A stretch of 64,000 nt of DNA, from the IMG/VR virus record IMGVR_UViG_3300042863_000214, positions 34,433 to 98,432 of that record. The stretch is one strand, 5' to 3'. Under the pieces are notes generated by a model. The model was not told the DNA's origin, ran no database searches, and saw nothing but the letters and a program-made list of their open reading frames with translations. This document shows, one piece after another, positions 56,217-63,143 of this stretch. A program made the translations under genes and the position numbers. Every line of letters starts with the position of its first letter. The stretch's first letter is position 1. The stretch comes from a virus.

Positions 56217-57047
56217 ATGAACCCAACAAACCCTCTACAGAAGTACTATCGCCAGCCTAAAATCTACATCTCTTTGCCCAGCAAAGGACTATTCTACGAA
56301 GAAGGTGCGTTTCACGGTGACTATAACAACGTACCAATTTTTGGTATGAACGGCATGGACGAAATTATGTACAAGACTCCAGATGCCTTGTTTACCGGCG
56401 AAGCAACAGTTAAAGTTATTGAGAGTTGCTGCCCTTTTATTAAAGATGCTAGTAAGATGCCTACACTAGATGTAGACAGCATTGTAACTGCTATCAGAAT
56501 TGCTACATTTGGTGAACTACTTGGAATTAGACACACCTGCACTAACTGCGGAACTGAAAATGAATTCGATATTGATCTGCGTACATTCTTAGAATACTAT
56601 AGCGGATTAACTTTTGATAATAAAATTCAAGTAGGAGAGCTAACAGTTACCCTACGCCCATTAAGTTACAAAGAACTTACTGAAATTAATATAGAAAATT
56701 TTAAATTACAAAAGATGTTAGCACAAGTTGGCACTATGTCAGATGAGCAAGATCAACAGGTACAAGTTGATCTAGTTTACAAAAATTTAGCAGACGTACA
56801 AACTCAATTGTTTATTAACAGTATTGACAGTGTTCAAGTACCAGACGGCATTGTTAACGAAAAAGAATTTATTGTTGAGTGGGTTAAGAATAGCGATCGT
56901 GCCCTATATGCAGCTATTAAGAAAAAATTAGAAGAAAACAAAGAAAAATGGACTATGCCCAAGTCTCATATTAAGTGCGCTACATGTGAAACTGAAGATT
57001 CAGTAACTGTTAATTTGGACCAATCAAATTTTTTCGTAACCGCCTAG
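56217..57047 (+). CDS. gp26: Baseplate hub / tail chaperone protein, T4 gp26-like
   Basis: I start at the ATG at 56217 (MNPTNPLQKYYRQPK), with GGGAG five bases upstream, giving 276 residues instead of the longer open frame. The protein fits the T4 baseplate family (gp26 type): YISLPSKGLFYEEG near the start, then MDEIMYKTPDALFTGEA (47-63). Two CxxC pairs (C108/C111 and C254/C257) probably bind zinc. T4 gp26 is needed for hub assembly; its absence from reported mature baseplate models fits a chaperone role. A slippery T TTT TTC lies at codons 272-273, and the -1 frame stays open for 77 more codons (see separate entry). It is divergent from the tape-measure-like gene. Confidence 0.8.
   Translation: MNPTNPLQKYYRQPKIYISLPSKGLFYEEGAFHGDYNNVPIFGMNGMDEIMYKTPDALFTGEATVKVIESCCPFIKDASKMPTLDVDSIVTAIRIATFGELLGIRHTCTNCGTENEFDIDLRTFLEYYSGLTFDNKIQVGELTVTLRPLSYKELTEINIENFKLQKMLAQVGTMSDEQDQQVQVDLVYKNLADVQTQLFINSIDSVQVPDGIVNEKEFIVEWVKNSDRALYAAIKKKLEENKEKWTMPKSHIKCATCETEDSVTVNLDQSNFFVTA
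57029..57035 (+). promoter_or_regulatory. Putative -1 programmed ribosomal frameshift site
   Basis: The heptamer T TTT TTC is in the exact X XXY YYZ phase of the gp26-like frame, three codons before its TAG. Slippage by -1 leads to CGT AAC CGC and an open frame to a TAA at 57266-57268. I did not find a clearly strong downstream stem, so efficiency is unknown. Confidence 0.75.
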
Positions 57048-57268
57048 GCTATGTCGAGCACTCTGACCTTGAGGACTTTTTAAAGACATTTGATCGGCAA
57101 GCGGCAGAGGTTAAAGAAGAAATATTTAAAATAAGTTGGTACATGCGTGGCGGAGTGACCAGTCAAGACTTATTCCATGTATATTCCTATGAAGATAGGA
57201 ATATTATGAGTTCTCTAATCAAAGAAAATATTGACGCTACTAAGAAAAGCGGTATGCCGTTACTTTAA
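57035..57268 (+). CDS. C-terminal extension reached by -1 frameshift (gp26/gp26-51-like fusion)
   Basis: 77 codons in the -1 frame run from RNRLGYVEHSDLEDFL to KKSGMPLL. Their composition (DRQAAEVKEEIFKISWYMRG, then VTSQDLFHVYSYEDRNI) looks like a real helical domain. In this frame a TAA lies just upstream of the slippery site. No ATG, GTG or TTG occurs before the methionine in WYMRGG, so independent initiation cannot make the first ~36 residues. The predicted fusion is 350 residues (273 plus 77). This mirrors lambda G/GT and other tail chaperone pairs encoded beside the tape measure. T4 instead has separate genes 26 and 51. The stop overlaps by nine bases the 3' end of the convergent gene at 57260. 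Confidence 0.72.
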   Translation, partial: RNRLGYVEHSDLEDFLKTFDRQAAEVKEEIFKISWYMRGGVTSQDLFHVYSYEDRNIMSSLIKENIDATKKSGMPLL

Positions 57269-58234
57269 TTCTTTTTGTAGAGCGTCAATATCGTCAGATC
57301 GAGCTTGGGCGGTCTGTTTATTATCAATAGCTGCCTGCGCTGCCTGCTTCTCTTGAGGTGTAGTGGCTGCATCTAGAGCTTTCTTGTTCTGCACATCAGT
57401 CTTTACACCAGCTTGCTTAGTGTAGTATCCAGTAACTGTATCATATACGCTACCTTCAATCTTTCCAAGACCTATAATCATCATACCAACATACCCGTTG
57501 AGTAACCAGTCACGACCTTGATCGCTGTCTAGCCATCTTTCTAACCAGATAAAGAACGCTTCGCTTGCTATCACGGCTGCTAGGCCAATACCACCTGTTG
57601 CTATAGTTGTAGCACCGCCTGCTACCCATCTAATAATTCTAGCAATCCATTTAGCTATTTTAAAACTAGTATATGCGTGTACCCCCCAGACTGCCAACTT
57701 GGCAGTCAGTACACCATTGACTTGACTTATATAACTTTTAAAAATTCTTGTACTTTCAGCTTCATCTTCACTTAGATCACCGTTCTGATAAGCATCTTCA
57801 ATTGATCCCACAACATTATAGTATTCTCGAGCAATTGCCAACAAATCAACAGCCCTAATAAACATACTAATAGGGCCGCCAACATTTTTCATAAATGTTT
57901 CTAATTTATAAGCGCCACGAGCCGATTTAACATTTTTTGCAGTTTCATAAATGTCTTTAACTGCTGCTTTGCCTCTTAGTTGTTGTACTAGTTTAGCATA
58001 CTCAACTTTAGCATCACCAATCTTTCCTTTACCTTTTAACTGATCAAGTCTCTGTACGTTTGCAGTAGTTTTAGCAGCTCTAGCAGCAGCTTGTTGAGCA
58101 GTAGTCAACGGTGCAGCAGGTGCAGCAACAGGTGGAGCAGTAGGAGTCTGCGTTCTCATCGCTTGCCTTCTAGCCAGAGCTCCAGGATTATAATTTTGAG
58201 GTGTTACTTCACTGATGATTTGATATACTTTCAT
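57260..58234 (-). CDS. Probable internal head/ejected protein with capsid-targeting-like N-terminus
   Basis: A 324-residue protein. The first ten residues MKVYQIISEV resemble the T4 capsid-targeting sequence MKTYQEFIAE of internal proteins, including an IxE site (I7-S-E9) where gp21 could cut. After a Pro/Ala-rich linker (30-55) and a helical part come four hydrophobic segments (about 119-136, 174-190, 203-231, 244-258), the third glycine-rich. This suggests membrane insertion, perhaps in the host after ejection. A Lys/Gln/Ala-rich tail follows. It overlaps convergently the end of the frameshifted gp26 frame. A CATAAATA octamer lies 21 bases upstream. The family is unknown; the internal-protein role is inferred from the N-terminus. 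Confidence 0.6.
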   Translation of the reverse strand: MKVYQIISEVTPQNYNPGALARRQAMRTQTPTAPPVAAPAAPLTTAQQAAARAAKTTANVQRLDQLKGKGKIGDAKVEYAKLVQQLRGKAAVKDIYETAKNVKSARGAYKLETFMKNVGGPISMFIRAVDLLAIAREYYNVVGSIEDAYQNGDLSEDEAESTRIFKSYISQVNGVLTAKLAVWGVHAYTSFKIAKWIARIIRWVAGGATTIATGGIGLAAVIASEAFFIWLERWLDSDQGRDWLLNGYVGMMIIGLGKIEGSVYDTVTGYYTKQAGVKTDVQNKKALDAATTPQEKQAAQAAIDNKQTAQARSDDIDALQKELK

Positions 58235-58255
58235 AGAGGTCTCTGCATTGTTATG

Positions 58256-58263
58256 TATTTATG
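58256..58263 (-). promoter_or_regulatory. Candidate late promoter octamer CATAAATA
   Basis: CATAAATA on the minus strand, 21 bases before the ATG at 58234, a one-base variant of the late consensus. No strong ribosome-binding site is visible between it and the ATG. Confidence 0.5.
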
Positions 58264-58708
58264 ATGTACTGCGTACATCTGTTCATCGCTTGCGCTCGAA
58301 CTGTTTTTCTTTTTGTATTTAATAATACTGCTGCGAAGCAGTTTAAATATTATCTAGATTGTTCAGTCACACTTTGCCCTTGCGGGCAAAGAAACATTAT
58401 CTGAGTTGAACAATATCACTTAGCGTTACAGCATTACAGAGGCGGTCATCCGGTACCTCGAGCTGTGTCTTTATATGACGGCGGCCTACATGCATACGCT
58501 AACATACATGCAAACGTGGGTATTTCTCCCTCTTTTTGCCTTTGAAATTCCTTTAAACAACCAAACCGCGGCAGCTTTGCGATCCTCGTCCTGTTAAGGA
58601 TGGTGGTTGAGTACTCTTAGCAGCTAGAGTTTCCTTCCCTGCGATCCGAGATCCAGGTATACGGGCGTCCGATGTTAGCCGACGCTTGCCTATTACTGCT
58701 TGTTGAGC
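58264..58708. ncRNA. Gene-free, GC-enriched region with several hairpins: candidate structured RNA
   Basis: No open frame of note lies in these bases. Hairpins seen: GATGTAC/GTACATC (58263-58279), ACTGCT-GCGA-AGCAGT with a GNRA-type loop (58327-58342), CTTTGCCC-TTGC-GGGCAAAG (58372-58391) nested inside an outer stem ATTGTTCA/TGAACAAT (58358-58365 with 58407-58414), GAGG-CGG/CCG-CCTC with a three-base bulge (58439-58459), and GCGTC/GACGC (58665-58685). G+C counted by hand is 34, 32 and 34 per 60 bases at 58441, 58561 and 58621, well above the AT-rich neighbours. An AT-rich genome with a GC-rich non-coding island is typical of structured RNA. I found no tRNA, RNase P, SRP or tmRNA signature. 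The strand is unresolved. Confidence 0.45.
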
Positions 58709-59137
58709 CTAAGATTTTAATATAATGTGTGAGCCATGTACACGAACTTGTATGTGTCCGTTGTAATACTCGTCTGATTCTAATACTTTACGGGAGAATT
58801 GTTCTCTGGCCTCGATGTAAGAGCATTGCGCCTTTGAGTTGCAGTAATATAAGATTTCTCTTGTGAATTTTTCTTTGCCTAATTCGTCTATGTCTTTTTG
58901 AAGATTAGGACTACTTCCGTAATAATCACGCCAGTCGCTGTCGACTTTGCTTCTAATCTTCTTTTTCTTCTTGGTACCGTTCTTTAGTTTTACAGTTTTA
59001 ACCGTAGTCTTAGAGAATTTTGCAAGTTTTTTGCCTATATATTTTCTGCCAGAGATGACATTGGTTATAAGATATACAAATCCGATACACTCTTCAGGGA
59101 GTGTTTCGATAATTTCATTCTGATAAGTCCATGACAT
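58709..59137 (-). CDS. GIY-YIG endonuclease-like protein
   Basis: A 142-residue protein. The paired motif is present as GFVYLITN (residues 19-26, FVY replacing GIY) and RKYIGKK (31-37, YIG). A basic KKKKKIRSK run follows, then SDWRDYYGSSPNLQKDI, a stretch typical of phage SegE-like nucleases, and a candidate catalytic glutamate in SYIEAREQF. Such proteins cut DNA and often act as free-standing homing endonucleases in T4-like phages; others process DNA. It lies three bases after a small gene downstream of gp46 and directly before the hairpin-rich non-coding stretch. Confidence 0.78.
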   Translation of the reverse strand: MSWTYQNEIIETLPEECIGFVYLITNVISGRKYIGKKLAKFSKTTVKTVKLKNGTKKKKKIRSKVDSDWRDYYGSSPNLQKDIDELGKEKFTREILYYCNSKAQCSYIEAREQFSRKVLESDEYYNGHIQVRVHGSHIILKS

Positions 59138-59140
59138 GCT

Positions 59141-59416
59141 TTAGTTAGCATCGTCATCCTCAATTGCCTGTTGATTCTGAGCCTGTTGTTCTGCGAGCTT
59201 TGCAGCTCTATATGCAGGTGATTTAATTTTTGGTTTAGTTTTACGTGTTTCTAATATTTCTACTCTTAATGCGCTGGCAATTCGTCTAATATCCGACAAA
59301 TGTGCGCGAGCTCGCATACCACTGGCATGCGACTCTGTAGTTGCCCAAGTTTGATAGTCCTCAAAGTATGCCCTGAGTTCTTTCATCAACTGATCGTGCA
59401 ACTCATCATAGTTCAT
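59141..59416 (-). CDS. Small helical protein of unknown function, 91 aa
   Basis: A 91-residue protein: MNYDELHDQLMKELRAYFED forms a charged helix, RARAHLSDIRRIASALRVEI a basic helix, then a KTKPKIKSPAYRAAKLAEQQ basic stretch and an acidic IEDDDAN tail. Its ATG overlaps the gp46 stop by one base (TGATG), which suggests coupled translation. A DNA-binding or nuclease-accessory role would fit the operon, but nothing in the sequence proves it. Confidence 0.6.
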   Translation of the reverse strand: MNYDELHDQLMKELRAYFEDYQTWATTESHASGMRARAHLSDIRRIASALRVEILETRKTKPKIKSPAYRAAKLAEQQAQNQQAIEDDDAN

Positions 59417-61191
59417 CAGTCAATCTCTAGATCGTTTGCATAGTAAGTGAAGCCGTTTTCTTTAATGACCTTAAGTACATTATTAACACGACCAATCAAC
59501 TCATCCTTGTGCGAGATTAAGAAAATGTTCTTCTTACGTTCACGTGCCATCTTTTTCAACACACCTAAGGCATTTTCTACACCGTTTGCATCTAATCCGT
59601 TGTCGATTAATTCGTCAACAAACAACAAGTTAATGCTTTGATACAAACTTTCCCATACATCTCGGAATGCCCAGCTCAGTCCAAGGATTAATCTGTTACG
59701 TTCACCACGTGACAAGTTATCAAAGTCAAGATCTTGACCTAGCTGTGTGATCTCAACGTTTAAGTCGTTTAAGAAACTTACTTGATGCGGCAATCCCATC
59801 TTATCAAGATAATAGGTTAATCTATTGTTCAAGTATGCAAGGTTTTGATCTATGATCTTCTTACGAATAAACGAATCTTTATTAGTCAACAACTTTAACA
59901 AGAACTCTTGGTGATCCTTCATACTGTTCAGCATGTTGACGTTATCCCAAGAGATTTCCTGTATAGCAGTATGCTTTAGATCGTCAATTTGTTCTTGATA
60001 CGGATCAACTTCATCTGTTCTCTTAATCAATGCAGCTTCAAGGCTGGTTAAATTGTTCTGATGCTTGAGTGCTTCTTCTAATGTATCATAGTAAGTTTTT
60101 GGTCTGCCATTGATATCACCAATAGTTTCTAATTCTTGCAATACACTTGTATAACTGTCACTAATACCTTGTAAGTATAACACAGAATCTGCTAGATTCT
60201 TTTCAACATTGGCAGTCATTTCTTCATGTTTATGGCTGTGCAAGCTCTGCTCGCATGCCGGACACGTTTTATTTTTTAACTGCTCTAGTTCTTTGGTATA
60301 CTTGTTAACACTCTTGTCTGCTTGAATAACCGCAGTTTCTAATGTTGCACGTTCTTTGTTAAGACTTTTTATCTTGGCAGCATGTTCATCGTATAATTTT
60401 ACTTTGGCATGTTGCTCTAACTCACCCTCAATGTCAACACTTTGCAGTTCTGTAATGCTGGCTGCAATTTTATTACAGTCTGTCTTCTGTTGCGAGTACC
60501 ATGCTGACTGTCTAGTTTCTAATCCAGTAATACTAACTTGGATTTTGTCGTTAGATTTTTTAGCAGCTTCGATATCTGCTGTTTCTTGAAAGATATTTTC
60601 TTTTGTCAGTCTAATCTGTTCTTTAAGCGTGTCTGCTTTCTCTGATAACAGAGTAATGCCCAGCAACTGCTCAATGATCTCACGTTGCTCATTGGCCTTC
60701 AAGCTGAGAAACGGTTCTGTATAGGTGTTAAGAGCTACAATATGTTTGAACATATCGTGACTCATGCCTAACAGTTCGTCAATGTCCTTTTGCGTTTCAC
60801 GCATGTCACCCTGACTGTCGTCAGTTGACTCTGCACTCTGTTCTTGATTATTAACATAGAACTTCATAATCGTAGGTTTACGCCCCCGCTCAATCTTATA
60901 CTTGTTACCGTCTTTTTCAAAAGTCAGCGTGACCAGCATGTTCTTATTGTTAATCTTATTGATCAAGTTATCTTTCTTGATATTAGTCAGGGCATTACCA
61001 TACAATGCAAAGCTAAGTGCATTTACAATGGTAGTTTTACCTGTACCATTACGTGATCCGCTGTCATCCCCACCTTGATCTAAGTTTTCACCTAGTACAA
61101 GTGTTAATTGTTCACGACCAAAGTTCACAGCTTGGGTTTGATTACCCACGCTCATAAAGTTCTTAACTGTTAAATCTTTAATTTTAATCAT
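59416..61191 (-). CDS. gp46: Recombination nuclease ATPase subunit, T4 gp46 (SbcC/Rad50-like)
   Basis: A 591-residue SMC-like ATPase. Walker A is GSRNGTGKTT (about 46-55), the ABC signature is LSRGERNRLILGL, and Walker B is INLLFVDELIDNGLD near the C-terminus. Two coiled-coil arms flank a zinc-hook motif CPACEQS in the middle. With gp47 it forms the Mre11-Rad50-type complex that resects DNA ends for recombination-dependent replication and helps degrade host DNA. It overlaps gp47 by four bases. The length is close to T4 gp46 (560). Confidence 0.95.
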   Translation of the reverse strand: MIKIKDLTVKNFMSVGNQTQAVNFGREQLTLVLGENLDQGGDDSGSRNGTGKTTIVNALSFALYGNALTNIKKDNLINKINNKNMLVTLTFEKDGNKYKIERGRKPTIMKFYVNNQEQSAESTDDSQGDMRETQKDIDELLGMSHDMFKHIVALNTYTEPFLSLKANEQREIIEQLLGITLLSEKADTLKEQIRLTKENIFQETADIEAAKKSNDKIQVSITGLETRQSAWYSQQKTDCNKIAASITELQSVDIEGELEQHAKVKLYDEHAAKIKSLNKERATLETAVIQADKSVNKYTKELEQLKNKTCPACEQSLHSHKHEEMTANVEKNLADSVLYLQGISDSYTSVLQELETIGDINGRPKTYYDTLEEALKHQNNLTSLEAALIKRTDEVDPYQEQIDDLKHTAIQEISWDNVNMLNSMKDHQEFLLKLLTNKDSFIRKKIIDQNLAYLNNRLTYYLDKMGLPHQVSFLNDLNVEITQLGQDLDFDNLSRGERNRLILGLSWAFRDVWESLYQSINLLFVDELIDNGLDANGVENALGVLKKMARERKKNIFLISHKDELIGRVNNVLKVIKENGFTYYANDLEID

Positions 61192-62201
61192 AGGCTATTG
61201 TAAATCTCCAACAGGATCTTCTTATCAAATGTATCGCTTTCGATATTGATAAGTTGATTGGAGACAATTTGATCTACACTTTCAAATGCTTGAATATCGA
61301 TGTCTGTGTTAATCTCAATTTCTTTCTTCTCGGGAATAAGTGTTAGTTCACGTATTGCGTAGTCAGTCATGAACTTTTCTTTAATAAAACTTGCTTCTTC
61401 ATAGCTAATGTCAATGTCTAAACTAACACGTAGGTGCTGGTTAGGTTTAATAATCTTATCAGCATCGTCGATGAGCTGGCTTAGTTTAACCGTACGGAAG
61501 GTAGGTTGCATAGGCCAAGTGTGGTATTCTGGTTGTCCACCCCACTCGAGTATCATCATACCACGATCGTCATCCCAGTTGTCTGCATAGTTATGCGGGA
61601 ACGCATTACCAATATAGATCATATTGCGCTGTTGCTGACGCTTGTGGAAGTGACCACTGAATCCCAACTCATAACCTTTAAAGCTATCCAGTTGAATTTC
61701 ACCGTGATCGGGCATTTGAATCATTGCGTTCATGAAGAAGCTGGGCAATTCAAAGTGACCAAAGATATATTTGCCACCTTTCTTGCCTATGGTTTTCCAT
61801 TCGTCTCCGATGAGCCACGGACATAAGGTGACGTCGCCAATAGTAGTAGGTTCGTGTACCACAGTAATTCCAGGAATATACTTTCCAAATTCGACGCTGT
61901 GAATATCCCGCTTGTCTTTGTAATAAAGATCATGATTACCAGGAAAGAAATAAAACTTATCAAAAGCCTGTCCCAGTTTCTCAAGGGCTCTAAGGCTGTA
62001 GTCCATAGTTGTAATATTAAGACTATTGCGGTTGTGATGCCAATCGCCCATAAAAATTCCTGTGTCACATCCTTGCTCCTTGGCTTTTGCAATATACCAG
62101 TCTACAAAGTCTTCGCAGTCCTGGTTATGTACTTGACTGTTAGACTTTAATCCAAAATGAATGTCAGTAAAACAGGCTACTTTCTTAAAAAGGTTGCTCA
62201 A
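61188..62201 (-). CDS. gp47: Recombination nuclease subunit, T4 gp47 (Mre11/SbcD-like)
   Basis: A 337-residue calcineurin-like phosphoesterase with all metal-binding motifs: FTDIHFG (11-17), FMGDWHHNR (about 49-57), FPGNHDLYY (about 86-94), FGHFE (about 145) and GFSGHFHKRQ (about 180). It pairs with gp46 to process DNA ends. It lies 45 bases downstream of gp55 in the same leftward operon and overlaps gp46 by four bases. Length matches T4 gp47 (339). Confidence 0.95.
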   Translation of the reverse strand: MSNLFKKVACFTDIHFGLKSNSQVHNQDCEDFVDWYIAKAKEQGCDTGIFMGDWHHNRNSLNITTMDYSLRALEKLGQAFDKFYFFPGNHDLYYKDKRDIHSVEFGKYIPGITVVHEPTTIGDVTLCPWLIGDEWKTIGKKGGKYIFGHFELPSFFMNAMIQMPDHGEIQLDSFKGYELGFSGHFHKRQQQRNMIYIGNAFPHNYADNWDDDRGMMILEWGGQPEYHTWPMQPTFRTVKLSQLIDDADKIIKPNQHLRVSLDIDISYEEASFIKEKFMTDYAIRELTLIPEKKEIEINTDIDIQAFESVDQIVSNQLINIESDTFDKKILLEIYNSL

Positions 62202-62246
62202 TATAGTATCTCCATTGAACTATTATAGTTGTTTTAAGTCTACAGG

Positions 62247-63068
62247 TCAATCGGTAGTTTCGTCGAATCGTTTGACCGCAGCCGCATGTTCTCCTGAACC
62301 GGTTCTTGAGTAACTTGGGTTCATGCCATTGATCTCTAATAGGTCGTCGCGGATGTTTTGATTGCGTTTTTCTAAGTTGATGATCCTAACAAAACTGTTA
62401 GTAACGGCGGCAGTAAAATAAGCAAAAGGATTGTCCGATTTACTTTCATCGAACTGAAGCCCAATCTGGGTTAGCTGTAAGATAGCCTGTCCACGCATCT
62501 CATCATTATAGGTATAGCCACGGACGTTGCCACGAGTAGCATAGCGTTCACACAGTTTAATGTACATACGGGCTAGTGTGTTAGTAATCTGCCCGTGGTC
62601 TTTGTCAAACTTACCTTTTTCGAGATCACCCTTCCAGTGGCTTTTACCAACGCACACTAGAATATCGTTTTCATCAAATTTCCAATGTTGGAATGGGGGA
62701 AAGTTAACTTTATCTCTATGGTCTGCAAGTGTTTTAGGATTCTTCTTGCGGGTATTGTTAAGTGGAATATGATCAAATGTCATAACACGAAATATAACAT
62801 CTGTTTTTGCAATCTTTTTATAATCAACTTCTGTGTCTGCTTGTTTGACCTTTTCACCAAGAGCTTTTCTACGTTGATATTCTTCGCTACCCTGTCGCTT
62901 AGCCTGTGCTCGTTTAGCTTCTGCAATGGTTCGAATATTGATTTTATCAACATTTGGCAAGATAAGATCGTACCTATGATATTCTGGCTGTAAGAAGCTA
63001 GAAAATGTATTCTTACTTTTATGTATTTCTTCTAGTAGATCTTTATTATTGAGATAATTAACTTTCAT
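62247..63068 (-). CDS. gp55: Late-transcription sigma factor, T4 gp55 homolog
   Basis: A 273-residue protein, longer than T4 gp55 (185) through an N-terminal part rich in Lys/Arg (AEAKRAQAKRQGSEEY). The conserved core lies at about 190-265: YTYNDEMRGQAILQLTQIGL, then FAYFTAAVTNSFVRIINLEK and DDLLEINGMNPSYSR, the sigma-2-like helices that recognise the late -10 octamer. Its target octamers (TATAAATA-like) are seen before several structural genes in this window. It is first in the gp55-gp47-gp46 operon, behind a consensus sigma-70-type promoter, consistent with early or middle expression. Confidence 0.92.
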   Translation of the reverse strand: MKVNYLNNKDLLEEIHKSKNTFSSFLQPEYHRYDLILPNVDKINIRTIAEAKRAQAKRQGSEEYQRRKALGEKVKQADTEVDYKKIAKTDVIFRVMTFDHIPLNNTRKKNPKTLADHRDKVNFPPFQHWKFDENDILVCVGKSHWKGDLEKGKFDKDHGQITNTLARMYIKLCERYATRGNVRGYTYNDEMRGQAILQLTQIGLQFDESKSDNPFAYFTAAVTNSFVRIINLEKRNQNIRDDLLEINGMNPSYSRTGSGEHAAAVKRFDETTD

Positions 63069-63087
63069 TGTAGTCCTATTTTATAAT

Positions 63088-63116
63088 ATTATAAACTATG
63101 CACTTAATTTTGTCAA
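63088..63116 (-). promoter_or_regulatory. Consensus sigma-70-type promoter for gp55 operon
   Basis: Read on the minus strand, TTGACA (63111-63116) and TATAAT (63088-63093) are separated by exactly 17 bases. Both hexamers are perfect consensus. Transcription would start around 63081, about 13 bases before the ATG at 63068. Confidence 0.9.
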
Positions 63117-63123
63117 CTAAATA
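63116..63123 (+). promoter_or_regulatory. Weak late-type octamer ACTAAATA
   Basis: ACTAAATA on the plus strand, 20 bases before the ATG at 63144. It keeps the TAAATA core of late promoters but differs at the first two positions. It touches the -35 hexamer of the divergent gp55 promoter. Confidence 0.35.
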
Positions 63124-63143
63124 GAGTAACAAAGGAGTCCATA

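Noticed and set aside
51943-56229. Longer tape-measure frame starting at 56229 and longer gp26 frame starting at 56121
   Set aside because: Both would overlap each other and the late promoter. The inner ATGs at 56154 and 56217 have good ribosome-binding sites.
57051-57083. Small ATG frame (MSSTLTLRTF) after the gp26 stop
   Set aside because: Ten codons, wrong frame for the downstream extension, no ribosome-binding site.
58264-58708. tRNA genes or a group I intron in the non-coding stretch
   Set aside because: No T-loop with matching arm and acceptor stem was found, and I could not find the conserved P7/core segments of group I introns, despite the GIY-YIG neighbour.
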